Assembly (NCBI RefSeq): GCF_004362245.1
Contig: NZ_SNWM01000003.1
Span: 744,001-808,000 of the forward strand
Source of the DNA: Pedobacter duraquae
GTDB taxonomy: Bacteria > Bacteroidota > Bacteroidia > Sphingobacteriales > Sphingobacteriaceae
Length of the DNA: 64,000 nt
Direction of reading: 5' to 3'
The notes below the pieces were generated by a model, which was not told where the DNA came from, made no database searches, and saw only the letters and a program-made list of their open reading frames with translations. Made by a program: the position numbers and the translations under genes. This document shows, piece after piece, positions 48,594 through 60,180 of the stretch. Numbering within the stretch: position 1 is the stretch's first letter; the number at the start of each line of letters is the position of its first letter.

Positions 48594-49078
48594 TAATCGA
48601 TTTTCATTGCTGATTGGTCCCATAGCTTGAAAGCTTGTTGTGCTTCATCACGTAGCATCTGTACGATTGGGATAGCACGTTCATGCATGGGTTTTTCGAT
48701 TTCTTCATAAATGAATTTATCACTAAATCCAATCTTATCAGCATCTATCTTGGTATTTGCATAGTAGATGTGTGTGATCCTGGCCCAGTAAATAGCACTC
48801 AGACACATAGGGCAAGGCTCACAACTGGTATAGATTACGCAGCCACTCAAGTCAAACGTTTGCAGTTTATCGCAAGCCAGGCGAATTGCCGACACCTCAG
48901 CGTGAGCGGTTGGGTCGTTGGTAGACGTTACCCTGTTGCCACTGGCGGCGATCAATTCCCCGTTCTTAACTACTGCAGCACCAAATGGTCCGCCAATACT
49001 TTCTGTTACGTTCTTCTCTGAAAACTCAATTGCAATACGCATGAATTTCTCGTGATCGATCTGGTTATTTATATCCAT
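48590..49078 (-). CDS. guaD: Guanine deaminase, cytidine-deaminase fold
   Basis: This 162-residue zinc enzyme has DPTAHAEVSAIR (His59, Glu61) and TSCEPCPMCLSAIYWAR (Cys89, Cys92), the zinc and catalytic residues of the deaminase fold. IGGPFGAAVV, GFSDKFIYEEIEKP and the C-terminal tyrosine resemble Bacillus subtilis GuaD more than the tRNA adenosine deaminase TadA. It would convert guanine to xanthine. Another nucleobase substrate is possible. Confidence 0.8.
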   Translation of the reverse strand: MDINNQIDHEKFMRIAIEFSEKNVTESIGGPFGAAVVKNGELIAASGNRVTSTNDPTAHAEVSAIRLACDKLQTFDLSGCVIYTSCEPCPMCLSAIYWARITHIYYANTKIDADKIGFSDKFIYEEIEKPMHERAIPIVQMLRDEAQQAFKLWDQSAMKIDY

Positions 49079-49093
49079 AGTTAAAATTAGAGC

Positions 49094-49124
49094 AAAAAAA
49101 ATGCCCTAAAAATTTAGGGCATTT
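49094..49124 (-). terminator. Terminator of the OmpH-like gene
   Basis: ATGCCCTAAA and TTTAGGGCAT form a 10-bp stem with a short loop. On the minus strand it is followed by a run of eight T, just after the stop of the OmpH-like gene. Confidence 0.85.
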
Positions 49125-49143
49125 AGTCTATGAAATTAGAGAA

Positions 49144-49746
49144 TTATTTTTTATCGGCTTTGTAAGCTTCGTTCAAACCCACGATAACTTCGCTTGTGAT
49201 ATCTAAAGTTTCATCAGCAAATAAAATAGCGCTGTTACCTTTAGAGTAGGTAAGCACCATTTTATAACCTTTAGTCTTAGCATAAGTTTTCAGGTAATCT
49301 GCAACTTTGTCGTATAACTTTTCCTGCTCTGTTGCCTGCTCATTTTGCAATGCAGAACCAGCATTTTGCTGATAAGCCTGAAGTTCTTGTTGTTTACGTT
49401 GCAATCTTTGCTCTGTGGCAGCTCTCTGATCAGCAGGTAAAGTATTTTGTTGTTGTTGATATTGTGCAACTTCCCTTTGGAACGCCTGAGTTTTTGCACC
49501 CATATCCGCTTGCGCAGCTTTAGATTTCGTATCAAGTTTATCTTTCAGGTCTTTGAAATATTGATATTTAGTTAATAATGAATCAGAGTTTACGTAAACG
49601 ATTTGATCTTTATTATCTACCGAAGATGATTCTGTTTTTTTAGATGCCGGAGCTGCTCCGTTGTCTTTGTTCTGGCAAGCTGCCATTACTGAAACTAATG
49701 CAACCGCTGTAGCGATTTTGCTTAGTTGTAAAGTGTTTAATCTCAT
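49144..49746 (-). CDS. OmpH/Skp-family chaperone with lipoprotein signal
   Basis: This 200-residue protein has a lipoprotein signal ending VMAAC (Cys24). A Ser/Ala-rich linker and the Skp pattern follow: VYVNSDSLLTKYQYFKDLKDKL, a long Gln/Ala-rich coiled coil, then KGYKMVLTYSKGNSAILFADETLDIT. Skp holds unfolded outer-membrane proteins in the periplasm. The lipid anchor here differs from soluble E. coli Skp. It is a single gene with its own terminator. Confidence 0.87.
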   Translation of the reverse strand: MRLNTLQLSKIATAVALVSVMAACQNKDNGAAPASKKTESSSVDNKDQIVYVNSDSLLTKYQYFKDLKDKLDTKSKAAQADMGAKTQAFQREVAQYQQQQNTLPADQRAATEQRLQRKQQELQAYQQNAGSALQNEQATEQEKLYDKVADYLKTYAKTKGYKMVLTYSKGNSAILFADETLDITSEVIVGLNEAYKADKK

Positions 49747-49887
49747 GTATATGTTTGTTGTTTTTTTACTTTTTATCTGCTCATCACAAATCGTTCGTGC
49801 TAATTCATCGGCGCTTTATTATGTCTCTGCACGAGCCTGTAAATGATAATTTTTAGCAAATATAAAATTTCAAATTTAGTATCCTAA

Positions 49888-51960
<2,073 letters not shown>

Positions 51961-51980
51961 CCAAAGTATCTCATTATAAG

Positions 51981-52018
51981 AAAGCGGCCTGTAATTAATT
52001 TACAGGCCGCTTTCGTTT
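51981..52018. terminator. gyrB terminator, bidirectional
   Basis: A 13-bp perfect stem (51981-51993 with 52001-52013; arm AAAGCGGCCTGTA), loop of about 7 nt, is followed by a T-rich stretch. The A-rich left side means it can also stop the convergent retropepsin-like gene. Confidence 0.85.
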
Positions 52019-52027
52019 ATATCTATA

Positions 52028-52465
52028 CTAGTAACTCAATATAAGTTTTAACCGCTTATAATCAATTTTTGCCGCATGCTTAAAGAGAATGTCGCCACCC
52101 AGGATCCCTGCTACTTTTGGGTGCCCCAGTTGTTCATAAGCTTCGTTTACGCTACTGAGGTCCAATGCCACCGCGGCATATTCAGAAAGAACCATCCTGC
52201 CAATCTTTAATTGCGGAAAGGTAGCAACTACTGTGTTTGAGGTACTGAACAGTGTGGTAGCAAAATTTTCATCAGCAACTAAATCGTCATCAGTCAATGG
52301 TTTTATTGCAAACTGATCTGTAAAAGTAATATCAAATACCGAACGGGATGCGCCTGTATCTAACACAACTAAGTGTTTTTCTCTATAAACAACAATTTCC
52401 ACCAATAGGTGGAAACCGTCGTCATTAAGATTAATAAGCGTAAGGGGAATTATAGTGTTCGGCAT
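52028..52465 (-). CDS. Retropepsin-like aspartyl protease-fold protein
   Basis: This 145-residue single-domain protein has the aspartyl protease active-site motif LDTGAS (Asp36) and the later hydrophobic-hydrophobic-Gly segment (VAGILGGDILFKHAAKIDY) of retropepsins. A homodimer would be needed for a complete active site. It has no signal peptide and no retroelement around it. It lies 4 bp after mdh, so the two are probably co-transcribed. The substrate is unknown. Confidence 0.78.
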   Translation of the reverse strand: MPNTIIPLTLINLNDDGFHLLVEIVVYREKHLVVLDTGASRSVFDITFTDQFAIKPLTDDDLVADENFATTLFSTSNTVVATFPQLKIGRMVLSEYAAVALDLSSVNEAYEQLGHPKVAGILGGDILFKHAAKIDYKRLKLILSY

Positions 52466-52469
52466 CCCA

Positions 52470-53408
52470 TTAAATCAGTTTCATTTCAGTTAATACACTA
52501 TTCATGTTTCGCACAGCATCTGCACTCTTATTGAAAGCTGCTTGTTCCTGTTCGTTAAGCTTATAGTCTATAATAGATTCCCACCCATCACTTCCGATGA
52601 TTACCGGTACGCCCAAACAGATGTCTGTTTGTCCATATTCGCCATCGAGGGCTACACAGCACGTAAATAATTTCTTTTCATTTCTTACAATACTTTCAAC
52701 AAGTGCAGCACCAGCTGCTCCGGGAGCGTACCATGCTGAAGTTCCCAATAAGCCTGTAAGCGTTGCACCGCCAACCATTGTATCGGCAGCAACTTTATCC
52801 AGGGTAGCCTGATCTAGCAATTCTGAAACAGGTAAGCTCTGGTACGTGGCATATCTTGTTAAAGGAATCATTGTGGTATCACCATGTCCACCGATAACGA
52901 ACCCTTGGAGGTCGTTTGGATTGCACTGCAGCGCAACACTGAGGTAGTATTTAAAGCGTGCACTGTCGAGGGTTCCGCCCATCCCAATGATTCTATGCTT
53001 AGGTATGCCTAACGATTTAAGCGCAAGATAGGTCATAGTATCCATCGGATTGCTGATCACAATAATAATCGCTTCAGGAGAAAATTTAAGTATATTTTCA
53101 GCTACGCCCTTAACAATCCCCGCGTTGATGCCGATTAGTTCTTCTCTGGTCATTCCCGGTTTGCGAGGTAATCCTGAGGTAATTACTGCAACCGTCGAAC
53201 CTGCTGTTTTGCTGTAGTCATTAGTCACGCCGGTAACCTTAGTATCAAAGCCTAAGAGTGCGGCAGTCTGCATCATATCGATAGCCTTGCCTTCAGCAAA
53301 GCCCTCTTTGATATCAAGTAAAACGAGTTCTTCTGCCAGTTCTCTTCTAGCAATATTATCTGCGCATGTTGCGCCCACTGCTCCTGCACCTACTACCGTT
53401 ATCTTCAT
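52470..53408 (-). CDS. mdh: Malate dehydrogenase (LDH-like type)
   Basis: This 312-residue NAD enzyme of the TCA cycle has the Rossmann motif VVGAGAVGAT (5-14), GLPRKPGMTRE with the substrate arginines, ISNPMDTMTYL, and the catalytic histidine in GGHGDTTMIPL. The arginine of GLPRKPGMTR favours malate over lactate. The start is ATG 53408; the open frame runs 22 codons further upstream without similarity to the family. Confidence 0.95.
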   Translation of the reverse strand: MKITVVGAGAVGATCADNIARRELAEELVLLDIKEGFAEGKAIDMMQTAALLGFDTKVTGVTNDYSKTAGSTVAVITSGLPRKPGMTREELIGINAGIVKGVAENILKFSPEAIIIVISNPMDTMTYLALKSLGIPKHRIIGMGGTLDSARFKYYLSVALQCNPNDLQGFVIGGHGDTTMIPLTRYATYQSLPVSELLDQATLDKVAADTMVGGATLTGLLGTSAWYAPGAAGAALVESIVRNEKKLFTCCVALDGEYGQTDICLGVPVIIGSDGWESIIDYKLNEQEQAAFNKSADAVRNMNSVLTEMKLI

Positions 53409-53587
53409 GATTTTATGTTTAATTTGCTGGTTTAATTCGTACTTGGAATTTATAAAAATCTCATTTACATCCATCCGAAGGTATCGATTTCGGTTAGGTT
53501 AAAAAAATCGTTTTTAAAACTTTATTTCTGCTCCGGGGTTTTATGATAAAGAATTTACATTTGCTTAATAATAGCATAATAAGGAAA

Positions 53588-54073
53588 ATGGTCATGGAAA
53601 ATTCACCTGTAGAAAAAGTTGATATAATGTCTTATGCAGGGAAATGGTACTCATTATATTCTATACCAACTTTCCTGGATAAACATTGGCGGCAAACTAC
53701 AGAAACATACGTAATTCATCCAGATGGTTATTATGCAGTATTTACAACCTATAAAGTTGATGGAGATGATAAACAAAAATACATCAGATCTAAACTATTT
53801 GTTGTCAAAGGAACTAACAATGCAGAATACAAAGCACAATTCTTGTGGCCCTTTAAAACTGACTATTGGGTAATTGAACTGGCAGAGGATTATTCCTATG
53901 TTGTAGTTGGTCATCCGGAAAATAAATACTTATTTATTATGTCCAGGAAACCATTTCTGGATAAGGAGCTATTAGATGAAATAATTGATCGCTGTCATTC
54001 AAAAGGTTATGATACGTCGCGGTTGGTTTCTCAACATCATGTCAAATCAGCCCGCGAGACATCGCTGGTCTGA
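53588..54073 (+). CDS. Lipocalin-family protein
   Basis: This 161-residue protein has the lipocalin start motif YAGKWYSLYSIPTFLD and following antiparallel strands ending VVVGHPENKYLFIMSRKP, as in bacterial Blc. E. coli Blc is an outer-membrane lipoprotein, but no signal peptide or lipobox is visible here from any in-frame start (53543, 53588, 53594). It is therefore predicted to be cytoplasmic. It may bind a fatty acid or similar ligand; function unknown. Confidence 0.78.
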   Translation: MVMENSPVEKVDIMSYAGKWYSLYSIPTFLDKHWRQTTETYVIHPDGYYAVFTTYKVDGDDKQKYIRSKLFVVKGTNNAEYKAQFLWPFKTDYWVIELAEDYSYVVVGHPENKYLFIMSRKPFLDKELLDEIIDRCHSKGYDTSRLVSQHHVKSARETSLV

Positions 54074-54200
54074 AAGTAAAAACTCTTCTGTTTTTTGCTA
54101 AATCCTGAGGCTAAAATCAGTAAATTTGAATCACCATTTTTGAGCACGCTATGTGGCGCTCTTTAAGATCTTTTTGATTCAATTGATTTAGCATCCTTCT

Positions 54201-57200
54201 ATGTATTTAATTTTTGATACCGAAACCACGGGTTTACCGCGTAACTATAATGCACCTGTTTCTGATACGGATAACTGGCCGCGTTGTATTCAGATTGCGT
54301 GGCAGCTACATGATCAATATGGTGTTTTAATTGAACATCAGGATTATCTTGTTAAACCAGAAGGATTTAATATTCCTTATGACGCAGAAAAAATACACGG
54401 TATCTCCACAGATCTTGCCATGGAGCAAGGGGTTGACTTATCTTTTGTTCTTGAAGAGTTTAATGCCGTTTTGGCAAAGGCTAGTTATGTAGTAGGCCAA
54501 AATATTGGATTCGACATCAACATCATGGGATCCGAGCTATACCGCTTTGGTGTAGAAAGTCCGCTTGCAGAGATGAAAGTATTGGATACCTGTACCGAAA
54601 CCACTGCCGATCTCTTAAAATTACCTGGAGGTAGGGGAGGTAGATTTAAATTACCTACGCTTACTGAATTACATGGGTACCTTTTTGGCATTCCGTTTTC
54701 TGAAGCCCATAATGCGACCGCCGATGTGGAAGCAACAACGCGATGCTTTTTCCAACTCTTAAAGATCGATGTTTTTAAACCTCAGGAGTTAGGATTAGAT
54801 CCTTCCTACTTCCAATCATTTAAAGAACATAATCCCGGCGTTATCCAGGGTGCTGGTATAACGCATATAAACTTAAAAGCAGCTTCTGATCAAATCAGGA
54901 AACGTAATCAGGCGGCAGAAGGTGGTGACATTTCTAAAAAGGTACTTCAAGATAATCTTGCGGAACTTAGTGGTGCCAATTTTGCCCATCTGCATAACCA
55001 TACGCAATTTTCCGTCTTGCAGTCAACCATAAACCTGGGCGACCTGGTAAAAACAGCTGCAGCATTCAAAATGCCTGCCGTGGCTATGACCGATCATGCC
55101 AATATGATGGGAGCGTTCCATTTTGTAAATCAGGTGCTCAACCACAATAAAGCTGCGGACGCAAAAAATCAGGCAGCAGTAGAAAGTGGAGCAGAACCAA
55201 CGGAAACTATTCTTAAACCCATCGTGGGGTGTGAATTTTTTGTTTGCGAAAATCACCTCGATAAAAGTAAAAAAGACAATGGTTATCAGGTAGTATTACT
55301 GGCAAAAAATAAGCAAGGTTATCACAACCTCGCAAAGATGTCGTCCATAGCCTATACCAAAGGATTTTATTATGTGCCTAGAATCGACAGGGCAGTTATC
55401 GAGGAATATAAGCAAGATATCATCGTGCTTTCTGGAAACCTGTATGGCGAGGTGCCCAGTAAATTACTAAACCTTGGAGAGAAACAGGCCGAAGCAGCCC
55501 TGCTATGGTGGAAAGAGCAGTTTGGCGACGATTTCTATATTGAGTTGATGCGTCACCAACAGGAGGACGAAGATATTGTCAATAAATCATTGATTCAGCT
55601 GGCGCGCAAGCATGATGTTAAGCTTATAGCTACAAATAATACCTATTACATTGATAAAAAGGACGCCAATGCACATGATATTTTACTCTGTGTAAAAGAT
55701 GGCGAAAAGCAGGCAACGCCGATAGGTCGCGGACGTGGATATCGCTATGGACTTCCAAATCAGGAATATTATTTTAAGTCTCCCGATGAGATGAAATCCT
55801 TATTCAAGGACCTACCGGAAACAATTATCAACACACAGGAGATTGTAGATAAAATCGAAATCTATAAACTGGCACGGGAAGTCCTGTTACCAAAATTTGG
55901 TATTCCTGAAGAGTTTCTTGTTGCTGAAGATGAGTCTGATGGCGGCAAACGCGGAGAGAATTTATACCTCAGACACCTGAGCTATGAAGGTGCTAAAAGA
56001 AGATATGGAGTAATCACTCCGGAGATTGACGAGAGGCTCGACTTTGAACTCAAGGTTATCGAGAAAACCGGGTACCCGGGATATTTCCTTATCGTACAGG
56101 ATTTTATTGCAATGGCCCGGAAACTAGATGTATCTGTGGGGCCTGGAAGGGGTTCGGCAGCGGGTTCTGTAGTTGCCTATTGCCTTTGGATTACCAACAT
56201 CGACCCAATAAAATATGACTTGCTTTTTGAGCGTTTCCTTAATCCGGATCGTGTATCAATGCCCGATATAGATATTGACTTTGACGATGAAGGCAGGGGT
56301 AGGGTAATGGACTATGTAATCACTAAATACGGAGAAAGCCAGGTAGCCCAGATTATTACCTACGGTACCATGGCGGCAAAATCATCCATCAGAGATACTG
56401 CCCGTGTACTTGATCTCCCGCTTTTCGAAGCCGATAAGATTGCTAAGCTTATCCCAAATATGAAGCTGGCCAAGATCTTCACACTTGACGAAAAAGCGTT
56501 AAAAGGTGGCTTGCGTGCCGATGAGTACGAAAAAGTACTGGAGCTAAAGGCAATGGCCGGCGCTAAGAATTTAAGTGCTGAGACCATCATGCAAGCTAAA
56601 ATTCTGGAGGGATCGTTAAGAAATACAGGTATTCATGCCTGCGGTGTGATCATTACACCAGATGATATTACCAAATTCGTCCCTGTTGCGTTGGCAAAGG
56701 ACTCTAACCTATACGTTACTCAGTTCGATAACTCTGTTGTTGAAAGTGCTGGTTTGCTGAAGATGGACTTTTTGGGTCTGAAAACGCTAACCTTAATTAA
56801 GGATACAGTTAAGCTGGTCAAACTCCGTACAGGTATACAGCTCGATCCCGATGAGTTCCCTATCGATGACGTTAAAACCTACGAGCTCTTCCAGCGTGGA
56901 GAAACCATCGGGATTTTTCAATACGAATCCAATGGTATGCAGAAGTACATGAAAGAGCTCAAGCCTACCGTTTTCGGAGATTTGATTGCCATGAACGCAT
57001 TGTACCGTCCGGGACCACTCGAGTATATTCCAAGTTTCGTTAAGCGTAAAAACGGTGAGGAAGAGATTAAATATGATTTGGACGCTTGCGAAGAATACCT
57101 GAAAGAAACCTATGGTATTACAGTATATCAGGAGCAGGTGATGCTTTTATCGCAAAAGCTTGCAGATTTTACCAAGGGTGAGGCCGACGTTCTGCGTAAG

Positions 57201-58634
57201 GCCATGGGTAAGAAACAAAAGGATGTATTGGATAAGATGAAGCCACGCTTCGTTAATCAGGCAGCAAAAAAGGGACATGATCCGGCAACTTTGGAAAAGA
57301 TCTGGAAAGACTGGGAGGCGTTCGCTTCGTACGCTTTTAATAAATCACACTCTACATGCTATGCATGGATTGCCTATCAAACAGCTTACCTGAAAGCACA
57401 TTATCCTGCTGAATATATGGCTGCTGTACTATCCAATAACATGAGCGACATTAAGCAAGTAGCTTTCTTTATGGAGGAATGCAGGCAAATGGGCGTTCAG
57501 GTACTTGGACCCGACGTTAATGAATCGGATATTAAATTTTCTGTAAATGAAAAAGGAGAAGTACGGTTTGGTTTATCAGGCGTAAAGGGGGTAGGTGAGA
57601 AAGCGGTAGAAAGTATCATTGAAGAACGTAGAACTAACGGTCCCTTCGTTAGTGTACATGATTTTTCCAAACGTGCAAATACCAGGACTGTAAATAAAAA
57701 GGCCTACGAGAGTTTTGTATATAGCGGTGCCTTTGATGGCTTTGGCTTCCATAGAGCCCAGTATTTCTTTTTAGGCATGACCGATAAGATGAATGGCATT
57801 GAGAAACTGATCAAGTATGCAAATGATTTTCAGAACAATGAATCTTCGTCGCAATCTTCTTTGTTTGGAGGTACTGTAGCCGATCTGATCACTGAGCCTA
57901 GCTTACCCGTATCGCCTGAATGGAGCCTGATAGATCGCTTAAAATACGAGAAAGATGCCATAGGTATCTTCCTCAGTGGACACCCACTTGATAACTATCG
58001 TTTTGAACTCACTAATTTCTGCCAACACAGTGTTAAACACCTCAGCATCGTTAATAAAATCAGAAGCGGGGATATGAATGAAGATGTGCTGATGGATTTT
58101 GAGTCGCTCAAAAACCGTGAGCTTGTAGTAGGGGGCCTCGTTGTTGCTGCGGCACAACGCATGACTAAAACAGGCAAGCCTTTCGGAACGATCATGTTCG
58201 AAGACTATGATGAAAGTTGTGAACTTGCCTTGTTTGGCGATGATTTCATCAAGTTTAAACAGTTCCTTACTGATGGTTATTTCCTGCAGATCAGAGGGCG
58301 CGTAGGTGAGAGATTTAGAAAGGAAGGAGATTGGGAGTTTAAAATTACTTCTATTGCGTTGCTTTCAGAGCTCCGAGATAAATTGGCTAAATGCATTACG
58401 ATACAAATCCCGATTGAGGGTATAGATGATGACTTTATTTCCGGTATAAACAGCTTAATAGAAGACAATAAGTCCACTACTGAGCAGCAAAATTGCCAGC
58501 TCAACTTCGCTGTTTTCGATCGTGAGCAGGGGGTGTTGTTAGACTTACCTTCCAAATCACTCAAAATTAACCCTAATAATCACTTTTTAGAGCAGCTAAC
58601 CACTTTAGACATTGTAAACTACAAGTTGAACTAA
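54201..58634 (+). CDS. dnaE: DNA polymerase III alpha subunit with fused N-terminal exonuclease
   Basis: This 1477-residue replicative polymerase is longer than the usual about 1160 residues because residues 1-190 form a DEDDh 3'-5' exonuclease: FDTETTG (Asp6, Glu8), NIGFDINIM (Asp105) and HNATADVEAT (His170, Asp175). A PHP domain follows (HLHNHTQF at about 263). The polymerase core has GPGRGSAAGS (about 647) and PDIDIDFDD (about 687), and an OB domain lies near the C-terminus. Proofreading is thus in the same chain, as in PolC, although the polymerase part is of the DnaE type. Confidence 0.95.
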   Translation: MYLIFDTETTGLPRNYNAPVSDTDNWPRCIQIAWQLHDQYGVLIEHQDYLVKPEGFNIPYDAEKIHGISTDLAMEQGVDLSFVLEEFNAVLAKASYVVGQNIGFDINIMGSELYRFGVESPLAEMKVLDTCTETTADLLKLPGGRGGRFKLPTLTELHGYLFGIPFSEAHNATADVEATTRCFFQLLKIDVFKPQELGLDPSYFQSFKEHNPGVIQGAGITHINLKAASDQIRKRNQAAEGGDISKKVLQDNLAELSGANFAHLHNHTQFSVLQSTINLGDLVKTAAAFKMPAVAMTDHANMMGAFHFVNQVLNHNKAADAKNQAAVESGAEPTETILKPIVGCEFFVCENHLDKSKKDNGYQVVLLAKNKQGYHNLAKMSSIAYTKGFYYVPRIDRAVIEEYKQDIIVLSGNLYGEVPSKLLNLGEKQAEAALLWWKEQFGDDFYIELMRHQQEDEDIVNKSLIQLARKHDVKLIATNNTYYIDKKDANAHDILLCVKDGEKQATPIGRGRGYRYGLPNQEYYFKSPDEMKSLFKDLPETIINTQEIVDKIEIYKLAREVLLPKFGIPEEFLVAEDESDGGKRGENLYLRHLSYEGAKRRYGVITPEIDERLDFELKVIEKTGYPGYFLIVQDFIAMARKLDVSVGPGRGSAAGSVVAYCLWITNIDPIKYDLLFERFLNPDRVSMPDIDIDFDDEGRGRVMDYVITKYGESQVAQIITYGTMAAKSSIRDTARVLDLPLFEADKIAKLIPNMKLAKIFTLDEKALKGGLRADEYEKVLELKAMAGAKNLSAETIMQAKILEGSLRNTGIHACGVIITPDDITKFVPVALAKDSNLYVTQFDNSVVESAGLLKMDFLGLKTLTLIKDTVKLVKLRTGIQLDPDEFPIDDVKTYELFQRGETIGIFQYESNGMQKYMKELKPTVFGDLIAMNALYRPGPLEYIPSFVKRKNGEEEIKYDLDACEEYLKETYGITVYQEQVMLLSQKLADFTKGEADVLRKAMGKKQKDVLDKMKPRFVNQAAKKGHDPATLEKIWKDWEAFASYAFNKSHSTCYAWIAYQTAYLKAHYPAEYMAAVLSNNMSDIKQVAFFMEECRQMGVQVLGPDVNESDIKFSVNEKGEVRFGLSGVKGVGEKAVESIIEERRTNGPFVSVHDFSKRANTRTVNKKAYESFVYSGAFDGFGFHRAQYFFLGMTDKMNGIEKLIKYANDFQNNESSSQSSLFGGTVADLITEPSLPVSPEWSLIDRLKYEKDAIGIFLSGHPLDNYRFELTNFCQHSVKHLSIVNKIRSGDMNEDVLMDFESLKNRELVVGGLVVAAAQRMTKTGKPFGTIMFEDYDESCELALFGDDFIKFKQFLTDGYFLQIRGRVGERFRKEGDWEFKITSIALLSELRDKLAKCITIQIPIEGIDDDFISGINSLIEDNKSTTEQQNCQLNFAVFDREQGVLLDLPSKSLKINPNNHFLEQLTTLDIVNYKLN

Positions 58635-58655
58635 TGTCATTTTGACACGAAGATC

Positions 58656-58685
58656 TTGATGGCATTAGTATTGATTATATCTTTG
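58656..58685 (+). promoter_or_regulatory. trxA promoter
   Basis: TTG (58656-58658), 19 nt, then TATCTTTG (58678-58685): a perfect Bacteroidetes promoter. It predicts a leader of about 90 nt before trxA. Confidence 0.7.
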
Positions 58686-58783
58686 TATCCCGTAAAACAT
58701 ACAGGTATTCAAACCATTTGGACCCAAACGTGTTCTAATCCTTTGAAGATTAACAAGAAAACTAATTAAAGAAAAATAAGATT

Positions 58784-59101
58784 ATGGCTTTAGAAATAAC
58801 AGATGCAAACTTCGAGGAAGTTGTATTAAAAGCAGATAAACCAGTATTGGTAGATTTTTGGGCAGAATGGTGTGGACCATGTCGTATGGTTGGACCTGTA
58901 GTAGATGAAATCTCCAAAGAATATGAAGGAAAAGCGATCATCGGAAAAGTGAACGTGGATAACAATCCTCAGATCTCTACTCAGTTCGGTATCCGTAATA
59001 TTCCTGCTCTTTTGTTCTTTAAAAACGGTGAGGTTGTGGATAAACAAGTTGGTGCAGTACCGAAATCGGTATTAGCAGGTAAATTGGATAAACAATTGTA
59101 A
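58784..59101 (+). CDS. trxA: Thioredoxin
   Basis: This 105-residue cytoplasmic dithiol oxidoreductase has the active site WAEWCGPC (Cys30, Cys33), the cis-proline region [10 protein letters not shown] and KVNVDNNP. Length and motifs are those of Trx1. It is a single gene with a strong promoter and terminator. Confidence 0.96.
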   Translation: MALEITDANFEEVVLKADKPVLVDFWAEWCGPCRMVGPVVDEISKEYEGKAIIGKVNVDNNPQISTQFGIRNIPALLFFKNGEVVDKQVGAVPKSVLAGKLDKQL

Positions 59102-59120
59102 TCACAATTTGAATATATTG

Positions 59121-59154
59121 AAAGCGGATGCCTGTCAGGTATCCGCTTTTTTTT
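59121..59154 (+). terminator. trxA terminator
   Basis: A 13-bp stem with one G-T pair (59121-59133 with 59137-59149; arm AAAGCGGATGCCT) has a 3-nt loop and is followed by a T-run. Confidence 0.9.
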
Positions 59155-59256
59155 GTTCAAAACAATCCTGAATGAATCTGCCCACAGCTTTAATACAAAA
59201 AATCAACGGTTGGTTGGTCCGATGTTTTTTATACGCAATTTTTGTATGTTTACAAG

Positions 59257-60180
59257 ATGTCATTGCTATCGGATATTTCATATGCAGACGCTCTGGTTAA
59301 CCTTGAGTTACTTGCCAGGCAGGTAGTAGAAGGTTTTATTACGGGACTGCATAAAAGCCCCTTCCATGGATTTTCTGTTGAATTTGCAGAACACAGGGCA
59401 TACAATCCTGGAGATAACATTAAGAATGTTGACTGGAAGCTTTATGCTAAAACGGATAAACTTTACGTTAAACGTTTTGAAGAAGAAACAAATTTGAGGT
59501 GCCAGCTTGTAATCGATACTTCTTCATCGATGTATTTCCCTCGGGATACATCCATTAACAAACTTCAATTCGCTGTTCGATCAGCAGCGGCGCTGATGTA
59601 CTTACTCAAACGTCAGCGCGATGCCTTCGGCTTGAGTATGTTCAATGATGGATTACATACACATACTAAAGCAGCATCTACTACTGCACATACCAAATTT
59701 CTGTATGGGTATCTTGAAGCCGCTTTAAAAGCAAATGAGTTAAACGTAAAGACAAACATTGAAACAGCATTGCATCAAATCGCTGAAGCCATCCCTAAAC
59801 GCTCACTGGTGATCCTTTTTAGCGATATGTTGAATGCAGAACAGGATGAGGAGAAAACCGCTGCTATATTTGCCGCTATCCAGCATCTTAAGTTCAATAA
59901 ACATGAAGTAGTGATTTTCAATATTACTGACCACGCCCATGAGGTTAATTTTGAATTTGAAAATAGACCTTACCAGTTCGTTGACATGGAAAGCGGGAAA
60001 GTACTGAAAGTACAAGTAAATCAGGTTAAAGAAAATTACCTGAATAGTATGGCAAGTTACCGCGAGAAGTTACAACTTAAATGTGCACAATACCATATTG
60101 ATCTTGTTGATGCTGATATTGCAAAAGGTTATGACACCGTTCTCCAGGCATACCTGATCAAACGACAGAAAATGCTTTAA
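59257..60180 (+). CDS. DUF58 domain protein (vWA-like)
   Basis: This 307-residue protein has the DUF58 signature HRAYNPGDNIKNVDWKLYAKTDKLYVKRFEEETN, then VIDTSSSMYFPRD, a MIDAS-like DxSxS site, and a Rossmann-like vWA domain. DUF58 proteins are usually encoded with a MoxR ATPase and act in assembling surface or respiratory complexes, but no MoxR gene is adjacent here. The start is ATG 59257. The 3' end overlaps the convergent Spy-like gene by 4 bp. Confidence 0.85.
   Translation: MSLLSDISYADALVNLELLARQVVEGFITGLHKSPFHGFSVEFAEHRAYNPGDNIKNVDWKLYAKTDKLYVKRFEEETNLRCQLVIDTSSSMYFPRDTSINKLQFAVRSAAALMYLLKRQRDAFGLSMFNDGLHTHTKAASTTAHTKFLYGYLEAALKANELNVKTNIETALHQIAEAIPKRSLVILFSDMLNAEQDEEKTAAIFAAIQHLKFNKHEVVIFNITDHAHEVNFEFENRPYQFVDMESGKVLKVQVNQVKENYLNSMASYREKLQLKCAQYHIDLVDADIAKGYDTVLQAYLIKRQKML

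Noticed and set aside
52028..52465. Reading the retropepsin-like gene as a retroelement remnant
   Set aside because: No reverse transcriptase or integrase, and the gene is intact and tightly spaced behind mdh.
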